Source: Takakia lepidozioides (lineage: Eukaryota > Streptophyta > Takakiopsida > Takakiales > Takakiaceae). Taken from it: a stretch of DNA of 64,000 bases. The translations under genes were made by a program, and so were the position numbers. Position 1 is the first letter of the stretch. Each line of letters begins with the position of its first letter. Where the stretch lies: positions 80,685,171 through 80,749,170 of the forward strand of contig CM060732.1 of NCBI GenBank assembly GCA_030704615.1, in the 5' to 3' direction. Of the stretch, positions 1 to 12,588 are shown piece by piece. The notes under the pieces are model-generated. The model saw nothing but the letters and a program-made list of their open reading frames with translations. It was not told the DNA's origin and made no database searches.

Positions 1-3000
1 ACTGCAAATCTACCCATTCGTCCAAAATGCACCAAACTTGGCCCATTCTACCGCTGCAGGACAATTACCACCATAAAGTTCAATTGGAAGCATGCTGAAC
101 TGAAGTAGTAGAGACAATCTCCCATATTCCCAGATTCTCCAGCCATTGTAGTAAAGAAGGTGGCCTATCTAATAGTTCATCTACTCTAGCTTGCATAAGA
201 TTCCACGCAGGTGGTTTGTAGTTGAGTCAATCAGACAATAGACTTCGAGCTTTAGACCCCACACCCACTTTGAATGGAGCACACTTCTGAGATAGAGAAC
301 GTACATTTATCGACATCTGCATCATAAAAAATGATGATATGAGGTCAATTCCAACAATACTTATAATTTAGCCCTCTCTACCTTTTAGCAAACATAACAA
401 GAGAACTACCTTATTCAACTTTTCACTCCACAGACAGTTTTTTGTAAATCATTTTTCACAATGTTCTTTGAACCACGTGAGGCTTATTCCAACCATACCG
501 CAAAATAGTGAGGATGTAGGCTCCAACTGCCACACCCGGTCCAATCACTTCTTTCAACCTGTGGCACCATCAGCCTAATACTCAAGACTTGGACCACATA
601 AGGTTGACATCATCTTTGTCGATCATAGTTGGCCATGAGGTTCACTGCCATCTCATTTAGACAACACTAGTGCTTGATTTGTTAGAACTGAACATGCCCC
701 TACCTATCACATAACTAATCACATGAAAACTGGTGATGAATCCCTTACTTTCTGCCCAAAGAACAGCAATGTGCACTACTCAAACGTTGATGACAGAGAG
801 AGGGTTGCAACAGAAAAAAGTGAAGTAGACTTACAAGCTGGAATTTCAGAGCCTGGACGAGCAGGAGTTAGCAGGCGTCTGGCGATCTGGTGCATTCCAA
901 CCTACATTGCATCCTACAAGTCATAGCAAAATATGTTAAGTGTGCCAGGTGTTCTCGATCTCTGAAAATTTTAAAAAAATCTGAACACTTTGCATATCAG
1001 CAAAATTACACTTACTACTTAGTCGGTGTAGCAATGTGCCAGAAAGCTCAAGCATATGACCTCCTCTGGCTGAATTCAGAGTCATGTGAAATGAGAAATG
1101 AGAAATGTGAAGGAAAAAGATAAAACAGATATATCTCAAGCTGAATGCAACCAATACTTACACATCATAAGGCGCCAAGCATGCATCACCATCCGAGCCA
1201 AATAAAATCTCTTATCGTTGAATGCTCTCACGGTTCAAATCTGCCATTTTTGCATCATTGAAGGTTACACCACTGTCACCCTCTTTTTCACTCATATTTC
1301 TACTGTGGTGTTGATCGTACCTATGGCAGCAGCCCTGAATTAGTGAATGTTACTACAAAAGTTACCAATTGCGCTCACATTGCACTCCATTCCATTGACT
1401 CTTGAATTTTAGCTTGCGGCTACTCCTCTATTTAAATTGTTGTACTGTAAATATTGCGGTAGCTATGCATAGTAGGGACTCAAGTACGGCACCCATTCTC
1501 TTTCATTCTCAAGCTACTCACAAGATAGGTGCAGCCGATAGCAATGATGTAATACACCTCACATCCCTCTGCTGGACCAGCCATCACTTGCTCTCTTTGG
1601 ATGACAAGTGTAAGTGTCATGACAGTACTATCAGCCCCATGAACATCACCTTTTGTAAGTTACTAATCTAAAAATTTGGACAATGCTTGCATACTTCTAC
1701 AACGAATAAGAGATCTTGGCATCATTCTTTTTTGCTTTTATATATCATGAATCAGATCAGCTTGTCCTGGTACAGCCAACGATCACATGGCTGAAAAACC
1801 AAGATGTCTACTTTCTAATTCTTATAATAAGCACTGGTTACCTACTCAAGCACCTGCTGTACCAGCCATCACTTGCTCTCTAATGACGAGTGTAAGTGTC
1901 GTGACAGTATCATCAGCCCCATGTTTAACCTTCAAAATTGGACATCCCACCCAGCTCATGTATTACTGGCTGCACACATAGTGGAGCCTATATGTCTTCA
2001 ATATACACTCACAGATGCGACAAGTGCTTGCAGTTGCTTGCATCGTAGCTCATGGCCCTGAGACCTGTCTCTAACGCCACAAACCAAAATCGCAACTGCA
2101 CCGTGAAAGGGTTGAGCTCCAAGTCGCATAACAAATAAACCATGCGCATGACACCATCGCCCTAATCCTATGATTAAAGATGGATGAATGCAGTTTTGAG
2201 AAGATTTCATTCTGATGAATTAGAGCTAGATGAAATATGAGAAACTTCACAAGGGACCACTAGCAGATGCAGATCCAAAGCAAATTGTAGCTTGTTCTTA
2301 AAAAATGACAGAGTTGAAAAACGATGCTCGTCCATACATTATACTTTAGATAAAATCCTTTATTACATTAACTTTTTAAGTAAAACTCTGGATTTTTTGT
2401 GACATTTTTATTAAAAAAAATGGGTGAAATGATATTTGCCTACCATATTTTCTAAATAAAACTTTTATAAAATTTACCTCAAAAAAACAAACTACGCCCA
2501 TATTTGTTCTCATGTGGTTTTGAAAATACAGGGAGTGACATTCCCAGGGGCAACCCCAGAAGTCCCAAAGAACTATGTTAACAATGATGCATAGAACATC
2601 CTCGTGACGAAAGTAAGACTGAGTGTTCATTCCATCTAGCGGATAACATTTGTAGGGATAACGTCCACAAAAAGTGGTCCGGAGGGAGAAAACTGTATGT
2701 TCATGCCCCTTCAATGCACCTTTCTGTTGTGCTTGTTGTGATTTTCGTAATGCCTTGGTCAAAATTTGGAGGAGCTTGTTGCATTGGGGGGAGGGGGTAC
2801 TGCTTTGAACTTTATTGCTTTCTCTATATTAACATGTGTTCATGTGGGTGTGCAGCGGAGCAGCTGTGGCGGAGCTGAACCTAAGATTCTCCCAACATTT
2901 TGTGCTTGATGTCATGGCTATAGTATACCCAGAGGAACAGTTGCAAGCATGATGCGATGAGAGTTTTCCAAAGCACGTTGATGTGTTGAAGAATTGGTAT

Positions 3001-3206
3001 GGTGAAGTATGTATATTTGGCACGGGAGCAGAGAAGAAGACAACATTGGGCATGCTGAATCGCTGGGACCTTGAATCTCAGCAAGGTATGCTTAAGTTGT
3101 GTATGAAAAGCAATGCCTTGGCTGCCATGGAGCCGGGCCCCTCTGACATCAATCCTCTCACCAAGATTTGGAGAATTATTGATGCCTTTAGAATATCAAT
3201 TTATGC
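1..3206. other. Gene-free stretch, no recognised feature except one short duplication
   Basis: AT-rich sequence in which the only open frames are short (under 130 codons), lack recognisable motifs and overlap each other on both strands. I see no convincing exon, tRNA or transposon protein here. One approximate direct duplication is listed separately. Confidence 0.5.
1576..1923. repeat. Approximate direct repeat of about 65 bp (1576-1641 and 1861-1923)
   Basis: Both copies begin ACCAGCCATCACTTGCTCTC, continue through a GTGTAAGTGTC core and end CAGCCCCATG, with a few substitutions and small gaps between them. They are in direct orientation, with starts 285 bp apart. This looks like an old local duplication or two remnants of one repeat family. 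No coding role is evident. Confidence 0.6.
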
Positions 3207-3209
3207 GTT

Positions 3210-4103
3210 CACTACAGGAAAAAAAGGGGGTTAGCGATGCCGCGGCGTCGCTAAAGCCCCCTTTTGGGGCGGGGTACAAACCCCAGATTGCAACATCTGG
3301 GCGTCGCAGAGGCGTCGCTAGAATACCGTCGCTATTTACCGACGGATGGGGGTCGCTAGGTAACGCCGGGGCGCGGAGGCGACGCCGGCGCGACTTGCGA
3401 CACCCTGACGTCGCAATTTTTTATTTTATTATTATTATTATTATGTTTCCTTATCTACGATGCCGCATTAGCTAAAGTACGACCCCGGACATTGCAGTTT
3501 AGGAAGGTACATTTGAATTTAGGTGGGAAAATTCGAATTTGAATTTCAAATATTTATTGACCATTGACTCCGGTTCTGTCCAATGGCAATACGTTCATTG
3601 TTCTACATATATTAGGCAATGCATACTTGAACCTAAGACCTCCTACACGTTATAACATTTCTAAGACACTACAGACTAACCAACACACCTACGATACATC
3701 TATGTATCACAAAAGCAGTCTAAGTATATATATACATATCAAATATTTCTTTCAAGTTCATTCTAAGGGGATCCCAAGCGACGTCCTTGTGATGACCTAA
3801 GTTGGCTACTACACCATTGCGACCCCCTGGCGTCGTAGCATGGGGTGTCCCCAACAACATTTTTGTGACGTTGGGGGGTTTTTTGGGCATTGCGACCCCA
3901 CGATGTTGCAAGGAAAAAAACTTGCCGCGACCCTCTGCGGCGGCTGGTCATCGCAGCGGGAGATTGCGACGCCGGGGCGTCACAAAAAAGGCTGCGGGGG
4001 TGGCGTCGCAGGCCCAACACCGCGCCCAAGTGGGGACGCGGCTAGCATCGCTAACCCCCCCCCCCCCCTTCCCCCCCCAAAAAAAAAAAAATTTGCAGTA
4101 GTG
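3210..4103. mobile_element. Non-autonomous CACTA (En/Spm-type) transposon
   Basis: The left end reads CACTACAGGAAAAAAAGGGG and the right end, on the opposite strand, starts CACTACTGCAAA. These are the CACTA terminal inverted repeats of the En/Spm superfamily. The element is flanked on both sides by GTT (3207-3209 and 4104-4106), the 3-bp target duplication expected for CACTA elements. Inside each end are many GCGAC / GTCGC motifs in both orientations, placed like the subterminal transposase-binding repeats of this superfamily. Both ends also share a G-run followed by TTAGCGATGC. No transposase frame is present, so the 894-bp copy would depend on a transposase encoded elsewhere. The poly-C run near 4053 may contain length errors. 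Confidence 0.85.
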
Positions 4104-5268
4104 GTTCCCGGAATATATGAAGCTTGCAGAAATCGTGATGGTGCATGTGTTGGGCATGTGGGAGTATATGGCCAAAAATTCTTAGGTCTGGACAATTTCC
4201 CTATAATGCCTGTTTTGACGAGTGGAGCGTAGCTGTGTCACATGGGCGTTATGGAATGTCTACGTAGAAGTAGACATTTGTGTATTGTAGTGCAACTGAG
4301 AACTCTGATTTACTAAAGCAAAGCTCTCTCTTTGTTTCCATCATTTTTGCAAGTATAGGGAGAGTCCTGATGTTTACATATGCCATTTGGATTTGTTCCA
4401 CTCCTCAGGCCATAGTGGTTGGCTTCCATTTGTGGACTTGTCTGGTTAGTGCCAGAATGCATGTTTTCAGTGGGCCTATGGTGCTTGCAACTCTGTTTTT
4501 TCACTTGTGTCAGTAGTTCCAGATTGCTCCTTGAAATTGGGCTATGGTACCTAAAACTTTGTTGTTTCACTTGAGTTAGTAGTGCCAGATTACTCCTTGA
4601 AATTGGGCTATGGTGCCTGAAATGCTATCTTGGCATTTTCATGATAGCCAGTTTTAAACAATACATGGGTTCATGAAGCCACCTATTTCTGGCCCAAATG
4701 GGAATATCTTTGGGACTAAACTACGTGGGAAATAGGGTAACTCCTGTGATCGCGGTTTAAAAATATAGAACCCCCATGACCGTGGGTTTGTGCTCACGTG
4801 AGCTCTGCTCACCGCTGTGCTCATGTCCTACCAACCCCCCTATATAACGGCCAATCATTCCCATACTTAGACCCAGATAGACCTTACACTTCTCTTGGGA
4901 TCCAAGTGGTCTATCTCAATTGTCACATTCAAAATGATACAACATGCTGAAAACTCTTTGCCGAAAACTACAACTATATTATCCTCGCTAGCCACTATCC
5001 GTGAAGAAACTATTGATTATTGGAACCACCACTCTTGTTGCAACCTATGTTCTCTTGGTACTTAACAACCTTTTTTTTTCATTTCTGCATAGGTGTGGAC
5101 GTGCCACGTGGTTGCAAAATGCTAAGGATAAGTGCAGCTCGGTGGTGACTTTAAGAATGTCCACGTGGATGCATCTTGGCTACAGGTTTGCTGATCTACT
5201 GTACATATATGACGATTTTTTCCACAACATGTATATATTGCACGGCGCCGACACAACTGGAAATGAGG

Positions 5269-6192
5269 CCAGAAATTCCAAAAATATTCTTGAAAAGATG
5301 CGATAGCAGAACTAAAATTGGGAATAAATTGGGAAATAGGGTAACTAAAATTAGGAATATCTTTGGGAATATTCCATATGTTGAAATGAAATTCTCAAAA
5401 TAAAATAAATATTCGACAGATGATTGTTGAACTTGCCAAGGTACTACGGTATATGTTTTCAAAACGGAATTCAACCATTGGCGGATATAGAGACATGGTG
5501 CATTTATAAGGTTTCTCTGCCTATTTCTGTTCCTAAACCCAAAACCCTAATGTGGAATAGTCACACATAATGTATATCTACAAGCTCCAAGTTCCACATA
5601 TCTACAACTTTGCTATCCTACAAAAGAATAACACATTAGGGAAAAACAAAGTCACAATAACCAACACCATCCAAAACATACAAATAACCAAACAATAGTT
5701 GAACAATTTAATATAATAAGACAAACAACGGCGAAATAAATCAATGTATCAGGTTTTACAAGCGAAATAATGGATTTCGCCAACGAAATAGTAGATTTTG
5801 CTAGCGAAATAATGCGTTTTGTTAGCAAAATATTGGATTTCGCCAGCGAAACAAGGGGTTTGCCGGTGAAATTTCTAGGTATCACAACGTAGGTCATATC
5901 CTATGGTTTCGTGGGCGAAAAAAAATGTGTTGCGGTTGGTTTTGCATATAAGAGATGACGTGACATTGTTTTGTTTCGCTAACGAATTGTTATGTGCTTG
6001 TGCGTACAAGAAAATAAACCACGGAAATAGGGTACCCGTCCATATTTATGACTCATTTTGTGCATATTTCTCCCGTGACTATTTCTCTTCGTGTGGTTTG
6101 TGCTCACGTGAGCACAAGTCTGCTCGTGAGCACAAATTGCACATTTTAGTTTCGCTATCGCATCTTCTCAAGAATATTCTTGGAATTTCTGG
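5269..6192. repeat. Pair of about 50-bp inverted-repeat arms (5269-5318 and 6143-6192)
   Basis: The left arm begins CCAGAAATTCCAAAAATATT and the right arm, read on the minus strand, begins CCAGAAATTCCAAGAATATT. The two stay matched for about 50 bases through a GATGCGATAGC core with about four differences. They enclose about 0.82 kb. This could be a foldback element or the ends of a non-autonomous DNA transposon, but I could not define a target duplication. Confidence 0.55.
5761..5875. repeat. Minisatellite, about five 21-bp units
   Basis: About five diverged units follow the pattern AGCGAAATAATGGATTTCGCC in tandem. Each unit carries GCGAAA and its complement TTTCGC, so each can form a small hairpin. 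The tract lies inside the 5269-6192 inverted-repeat interval, and similar TTTCG..CGAAA motifs follow at about 5905-5985. Confidence 0.65.
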
Positions 6193-7799
6193 TATATCCT
6201 CTTCTGCTCATGCTCGAGTGAGCCTGCTCACATGCTACCCAACCTCTTATATAGTAGAGTGTTATTTAGAATTCTTGAAGTTGTTGGAATGTCATGTTTG
6301 GTATGGTGTGTAATACCTATAATAGCACATTTATATTGGCTTAAATTCCATTGTTGCCCACTTGTTGAAACTTTCCACTTTTCTTATTTGGCAAATGTGA
6401 TGAGAAGATGTCTTAGTGAGTATGACCAAATCATCTCCGACATTTTGTTTGTGATTGATTGTTTGATTCTATTATTTATTTGTTGTGTTATGTATTGGGG
6501 TTGTGAATGTATGGTTCTTTTTATATAGTTTTTACAAATGCCAAATAACAATATCTTTAAAATCGTATTCCATGGAGGTTTTGTTTGAACTATATGACAT
6601 GCTTACTATATATGAATTTTTACCATTTTGTGGTCTCCTATAAATGGACAAGTTATATTTTTATTTTTGTTTTATCTTCAAATAATTTTCTATGAAGCTA
6701 CAATTATTATAAGAGTTTACAATAGACATTTTACAACATGATTCTTCATTCATGAATATTTATCGTATGAACTTTAACATGAACAAGCTCCATGAACCAA
6801 GCAAGAAAAATATGCCCTGCTTCCACCCTATTCTATGCCCTTTCCGCTTTAGGTGTAGATCATTGTTCTACTTGGTCAATAGAGGAGAAAATGGTTTTTT
6901 TGGGTTTTTTTTTACAACACAATTGAAGTTTGACTTTGGTGTCACATAAGCCATAGGTCGCATATAATGATGCAATAAGTTGAAATGCATCCTTTTGATC
7001 ATCTATAGGAACAACCGCACCAGTGAGATCAGACTTGAAACACACTAGCTAGTGAGATATTGTAGAATGTTTGATCGGCGTATTTCACACGTCTGTCAAA
7101 TATCTGAAACCTCGCTCGGCCTTGCTACATCCAATACTCCCCCTCCTGTTGAATGCTATCTAGTCCAAAGTGTCCACCTTCCAACAAAAAGAGAAGTGTC
7201 ATGAGTAATTCCTTGGGATGAAGAAACACCATAATTTGAAACAGGGGACAGAGGCCCTGAGAGAATTTTATGAAGTTTATTTGGGGAAACAACAATGATC
7301 TACGTAATTTATATACAAAAGTTTATAAAATATATAACTATGTAACAAGTTTTTGAAATTTTGAAATTTTATAAGACATATAGGTATAAAAAAATTATAT
7401 CTATCTTAATAAATTTATTTAAATACATCAAAATCTATGTACTGCTACGGTCCTCAATGGCCTATAATATATTTCACTGATATATTCCGGTCACATACAC
7501 AGTGACTAATAGCCCAACACTTTTATGATAGTAAGCGAGATTTCCTGTCACCTTCGCATTCGGTACTATTTCAGCTCGTTGAGATCCGGCCTACTACCAC
7601 CGAGGGCCAACATCCTACACACGGAAGATAATTAATAGCCTACGTTTCTAAGTATTAAAATGTTCTATGGGTAGACTAATATAATCTCCAGCTCTGGTTA
7701 CCGGCAAAAACCTTAAAGAACTGGTGGGTTTCATGGTTCTTTGGCATGTACCTCACGTTTGTGTTTGTATGTTTTCCCGGTCATTCTTGTTTTTGAGAA

Positions 7800-8480
7800 C
7801 TGCCAGTGAAGAAGAGGGTATAATATACCCGGACTGGCAACTGTAAAGGGTTTGCTTTATGATGAGTTGGTTTGGTACATAGGTGAAGGACTGGTATAAA
7901 GTACTGGTATATACACTGGTATCAGATACCAGACCAGTCTGGTATCATTTGGAATAATACTTGCTCAAATATCAGACGAGGCTGGTATCAGTTTTTTCAT
8001 ACCAGCCACAATACCAGTACTCCCCAGCCGTCTTCCTCATTTACTCTGGTATGTATACTATACTAATTTATGTATATATATGCCTACATACTTGTGTGTA
8101 TATATATATATATTTCTTTATTGGCTCTGCCCAACAGGTTGGGCAGGGCCAGTTTTTAGTTCCCAGTTGGGCACATGTTACACTTCATATCAATAAAACA
8201 ATGGCAGGCCTCCGTGTATCTCACGCCTTGTTTGTATTGAATTTGTTTTCACTTGATACTTGCTATGTGATAAACTTGTAATTCAAGAAGGCTTTGGAGT
8301 GATACCAGGATTGATGTCTCGTACCAGCTGGTGTTGTGGTCATGATACTCATACTCATACCAGTATTTAGAAAAATATACATCCACCATTATATAGACCA
8401 GACTGGTATAAAAAATTTGTGATACGTCTGGCACCAGGACCAGTCTGGTATGTCCTAAACCTGATACCAGTACAACCCAA
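7800..8480. repeat. Cluster of CTGGTAT / ATACCAG motifs, possible non-autonomous element
   Basis: More than a dozen copies of CTGGTA or its complement TACCAG occur in two blocks, about 7885-8020 and 8300-8475. Several are back to back as imperfect palindromes such as ACCAGTCTGGTAT. The block between them has a TA-dinucleotide run (about 8097-8112) and no motif copies. The arrangement resembles a DNA element with repeat-dense ends. A few more copies lie at about 10225-10300. Ends and target duplication are not resolved. Confidence 0.45.
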
Positions 8481-9282
8481 CAGTCATGAAGATTTGGTTG
8501 TTTATTTTCAATGTGTTTTAGTGCGACTTTATGAACTTGAACGGCCAATCAGTGATCAGCCCAGAGAGTGGAACCCCGCCGGGGGGGGGGGGGGGGAGGG
8601 ATGGAACCATTGGTTCCAACATGTTGCCCTTTGTGAGAAGCCGCAACATATTCTTCTCCATTCAATGAGATATCGTCTAGGGTTCGCAGATCTTTACGCG
8701 GTGAAAAGTCTCCGCCCTCCGGGTTTGTGTAAATCAGCTCGAACAAGCTTGAACGGCACAAGCCCATCATGCGAAGACCATACTTTATACCTTACCAAGT
8801 CCACTCCGACAAAAGGAAACCTCACATGAACCAACTATTTGTTGGAGTGCACGACACGAGTCTATGTCCCTTCCGTTTATCTGCTTAAAGAATCTCACAT
8901 GGCAATTCTCAACACCCGTTCTCAACGCCGTACTCAAGACTGGGCTGACTCCTTGGCTCTTTTATTCCGGAGTTTTGTGTGCTGAGTGCCCCATCCTTGA
9001 TCCACATCCTTGACCGGTAAGGCCATTCCGACCAAGAATCTCATTTTTGTGGAAAATAATAACACATGACCACGGACTCGAGGCACACTTAGGCCCTGCC
9101 ACTTATGAAGGTAAGAGATAAATTCATAATTTTAAATTAAAGTTTAATATATTTATTAATAAAATTTCTACTTGGTTACAATTAGTCACCTTGCGAGTCA
9201 CGCCATCTGAATGATTCCATTACCTATTATATTTTTTGGAATTTATTATGTAATTCTCAGGGCTTCTGTCCCCTGCACTTGA

Positions 9283-9462
9283 GCAGATAGCCCAATTGGT
9301 TGGGTGTTTGTGCCTTGCCTGTGCATAACCTAGGTGATCCTGGGTTCAATCCTTCAACATGTGCCTTCAGACCATCCATTGGGCCCTCGATGGCCTGTGT
9401 GTTGAGCGGTAGGCTCTGTAAATTCACTGGACGCTAAAGAAACTTTATCTTTATCTTTATCC
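9283..9462 (+). mobile_element. tRNA-derived SINE
   Basis: The head carries an A-box-like TAGCCCAATTGG (9288-9299) and a B-box-like GGTTCAATCC (9343-9352) at tRNA-gene spacing, which form an internal Pol III promoter. The body does not fold as a tRNA after the B box. It ends in a (CTTTAT)n-type tail near 9441-9462. A matching tail on the other strand (CTAAAGATAAAGATAAAG) lies near 10412, so a second fragmentary copy is likely. Plant SINEs have this layout. Confidence 0.65.
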
Positions 9463-9469
9463 CCTGTTC

Positions 9470-12290
9470 CATTAAATAAATAAACAAATAAATATGTATG
9501 GAGAAGATCAATGAAATTTATTAATAATATCACATAATATCTATATTCATCCATCAATGGGATTCCAGCACTTGCCCAACTGGACCCACTCAAGATTAGT
9601 AATAAACTCATAGATATCTACATTCATCCGTCTATGGAACATATAAGGAATTGTGCCCAGTGTTGGTCTGATATCTGGTTTCGCGGGGCTATCAACCCGG
9701 GCATCATCTCTCCTAACCTAACCTCCTGTAAACATTTTTAGTACCCTACCAGAAGGTTCCCGAGTTCCCTGGCGGCCCCCCAAACCCTACCAGACCGTGG
9801 TTGGGGTTCTCCTTTCCCGCCCCCTACCCAAGCTCTCGACTTGTTGCTGCAGGTCTGTTCGGGTATCATATTAATATGCACATATTTATAGACATTATGG
9901 ATGCAGGGTTTCATGTGTTTAAGAGCACCTCTTTATGATCTTCATTTTGCCAGACACTATGGATGCAATTATGATTCAGTGTATAATTGTATGGGGGTTG
10001 GTATCCTATGAGATGAGCAGGTTCCCTTGTGGTTTTCTTGATTATTCAAATGGCCATTTCAATATTGAATTTGAATTTGAATACTAGTATCCGAGTTCAT
10101 ATTTCTAGGTTATTGACATTCACATACCATTGCTCATATCCGGATTGATTTTTTTTTTAAACCACTCTATGCATACCAGATTCATACTTGAAAAAATCAG
10201 GGGATGCATGATTGGAAAACCTGCCTGCCTTAAGAAAATTCAGCACTGCATACCAGGACCCTTCTGGTATTTCCAATTCAAGATACCAGACCAACACTGG
10301 TTGGGACCCACTCAAGATACAAGGTACCTAAGGTCATTCCATGTAATAAACTCACATTCATCTATAAGAGGAACACATAGGGAACATAAAGAACATGTGC
10401 GCAGTGCGGACTCTAAAGATAAAGATAAAGTCACCTAAGGCCACTCCATGCAAACGAATGCATAGTCCCTCCTAACAATGAAATGAAGCAAAATCATTTT
10501 CAAAGACTAACATAAAGGCTATCATTGAGCAAGACCCTTTGAATTTGAACTTGAACTTAATTCTCCCCAAGACCTGGTTGAATGCAAGTCGTGGTTGACA
10601 TTAGGTGAATGAAAGTTGGTCACCAGTACGAAAATTCCAACACTCCCAGCAGACGTTGCGAGGATAGATCACATGACAGCTTCGAGTGGAGCCCATGATT
10701 TGAGACTTTTGGATTTCAGCGGCTTTTTCTCCTTCAAAGGCGAGGTTTGAAGTTGATGGACGATCCGACGTATGGGTAGGGCGGTGAGGAAGTTTACTCA
10801 ACATTCCCCATAGTCTAAATTTTGCTACGCACACACTATCGCAAGCAATTGCCCCCAATGCACCACGGCTGACTTTGATCTAATCGTACTGTGGAAAGTG
10901 CAAGTGTAATTGCATATGCTAAAATGCAGGGTAAAATAAGTTGGTGGTGAGGACTGAATAGGACCGGTGCTTCCTGGGTTGATGGATGCACTATTGTCTG
11001 TATTAGCTGGACTAACTGACAAAGTAATTTGGGTTGTACATCAATCAGATCAAGGTTGTCCTGATCTTGCTTTTATGCTGCTACAGTGCTAGGATCGTTT
11101 CTTTGCAGTTCCACGGATGACACTGTGGGTTCTTGCGTGAATTGAGACAATTTTCTTTTCAAGGAGAAGCATGCCATCGATTCAAGCTAGCGTTCTCTTG
11201 GGTCGAGTCCAAATAGCTGCAATAATGTTTCTTCTGTATTTCTTATGCTCATGAAGAGGTTTAATTTTTGTTTTCAAGCTCGGAAGACCGTAAAGCGTTG
11301 GTTGACGTCTGTGTGTCGTTAAAACCAGCTTCAACTCTCTGTGTCTCAATTGCTGCTGGACGGCATTCAATGCCCGCTGCGCTTGGTACATAGGTTGCTT
11401 ACTGGATCCCATGCATTACATTCTACATCGGACGACTGAAACCCTGTAAACGTAGACCATCACAACGCCAAGTGGTTCAGTTCGACCAACAATTGGACCA
11501 GGTGAAATGACACGAGGATCAAATCTGAAACTAAAGTCGCTTTGATACAATAAATAGCTACACCCAGATGGCCCAGATTTCTCTGAATCTGAAAGACCAG
11601 CTGGTTCCCGGACCCCGGTACCTCCATAGAGCTTGCCACATAATACCACCTAGCCTACAAATCTCCCTCCTCCATAAATGCTTTCATTCTCTCTCAAGGT
11701 CAAGAATGATTCCCGGGCCCCTTCACTGCCTTCAGTATAAAATATATTAACACACAACGCTTTGTTTTTTCAAGCAGTTACAAATCCATTATGGCCAACG
11801 GTACCCAACAAGACGACAGACTGCAGAGAGTCAGCTCGACGTCCGGCATATTGCCTCCCTTCCACGTTTGTGGTGCCAGAGCCCACCCCACAACTAGGAC
11901 TCTCACAGTGGGTCCCGACTCACTCGGAGTCACTGCAAAGCTCACCAATTCCGCACGTGTGAAACTGTTTACGAGTTAACGACAATTCGAAAACGAGGTA
12001 CTTCCGCAGTACAATAAGATGGGTGCCGTACATTATGTACAGTCTGTGTAAGTCTATGGTATATACGAACAGTATAGGCGTATACTAAAGTGTACAGTGA
12101 ACTGGGTGACCGGGAATCAGCGTTGCGAGGCTGCCGGGTCAAGGCCCGACATGCTCCGACCCCGCGTTAAATTGTTGCGATTGTCCAAGGCACGCCGCTG
12201 CAGTCAACGTTTGAAGAGTGAGAGAGAGGGAGAGCGAGGGGGGGGGTAGGGGAGCCATGGCTGCGCACTGCGCTCCGATCATCTCGCCGA
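9470..12290. other. Gene-free stretch
   Basis: I see no supported gene. A segment at about 9577-9640 and another at about 10312-10375 share an ACCCACTCAAGAT..AATAAACTCA..ACATTCATC pattern and look like two diverged copies of one repeat. The remaining frames are short and motif-free. The 3' part (about 11,990-12,290) is the upstream region of the peptide-precursor gene. Confidence 0.4.
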
Positions 12291-12294
12291 ACTG

Positions 12295-12310
12295 ATATAT
12301 ATATACATAA
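12295..12310 (+). promoter_or_regulatory. Probable TATA box of the peptide-precursor gene
   Basis: A TATATATATACATAAG run lies about 280 bp before the chosen ATG at 12589, with no other comparable TATA element nearby. A start site about 30 bp downstream would give a 5' leader of about 250 nt. Confidence 0.45.
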
Positions 12311-12588
12311 GCGAGGATCCATGCTACTCCATCATTCCAATTTCCCAACGCCGATCTCAGACATCGACACAAGGAAGAGCCTCACGTACTGCCAGAAGTA
12401 CGAGATTGTGCACTGGTACTGACAACTTGACATTGACGTGCAGCAGCTGAGAGCGCGAAATTTATAGAAAGAGATTCATCTGATTGTGAAGAGATACTCG
12501 AGTGGGAGGATCTGGGATAGAGAGGAGGAAGGTTGTAGGTGGGTTTTCTGTTCTGCTGTTGCAGGGATTCGTTCAGCTGGAGGTGGGT

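Larger units (their letters stand above)
4107..7790. other. Gene-free stretch with dispersed repeats
   Basis: No exon, RNA gene or transposon protein is supported. The short open frames have no motif. Segments near 4780-4860 and 6095-6260 share a TTTGTGCTCACGTGAGC string followed, further on, by GCTCA-rich sequence and a TATATA stretch, so they may be two copies of one repeat or LTR-like promoter. The motif AAATAGGGTA recurs near 4730, 5335 and 6025. Inverted-repeat arms and a minisatellite in this stretch are listed separately. Confidence 0.45.

Noticed and set aside
9354-9611. Minus-strand frame over the SINE
   Set aside because: The DKDKDK run is the SINE tail read as codons; no gene.
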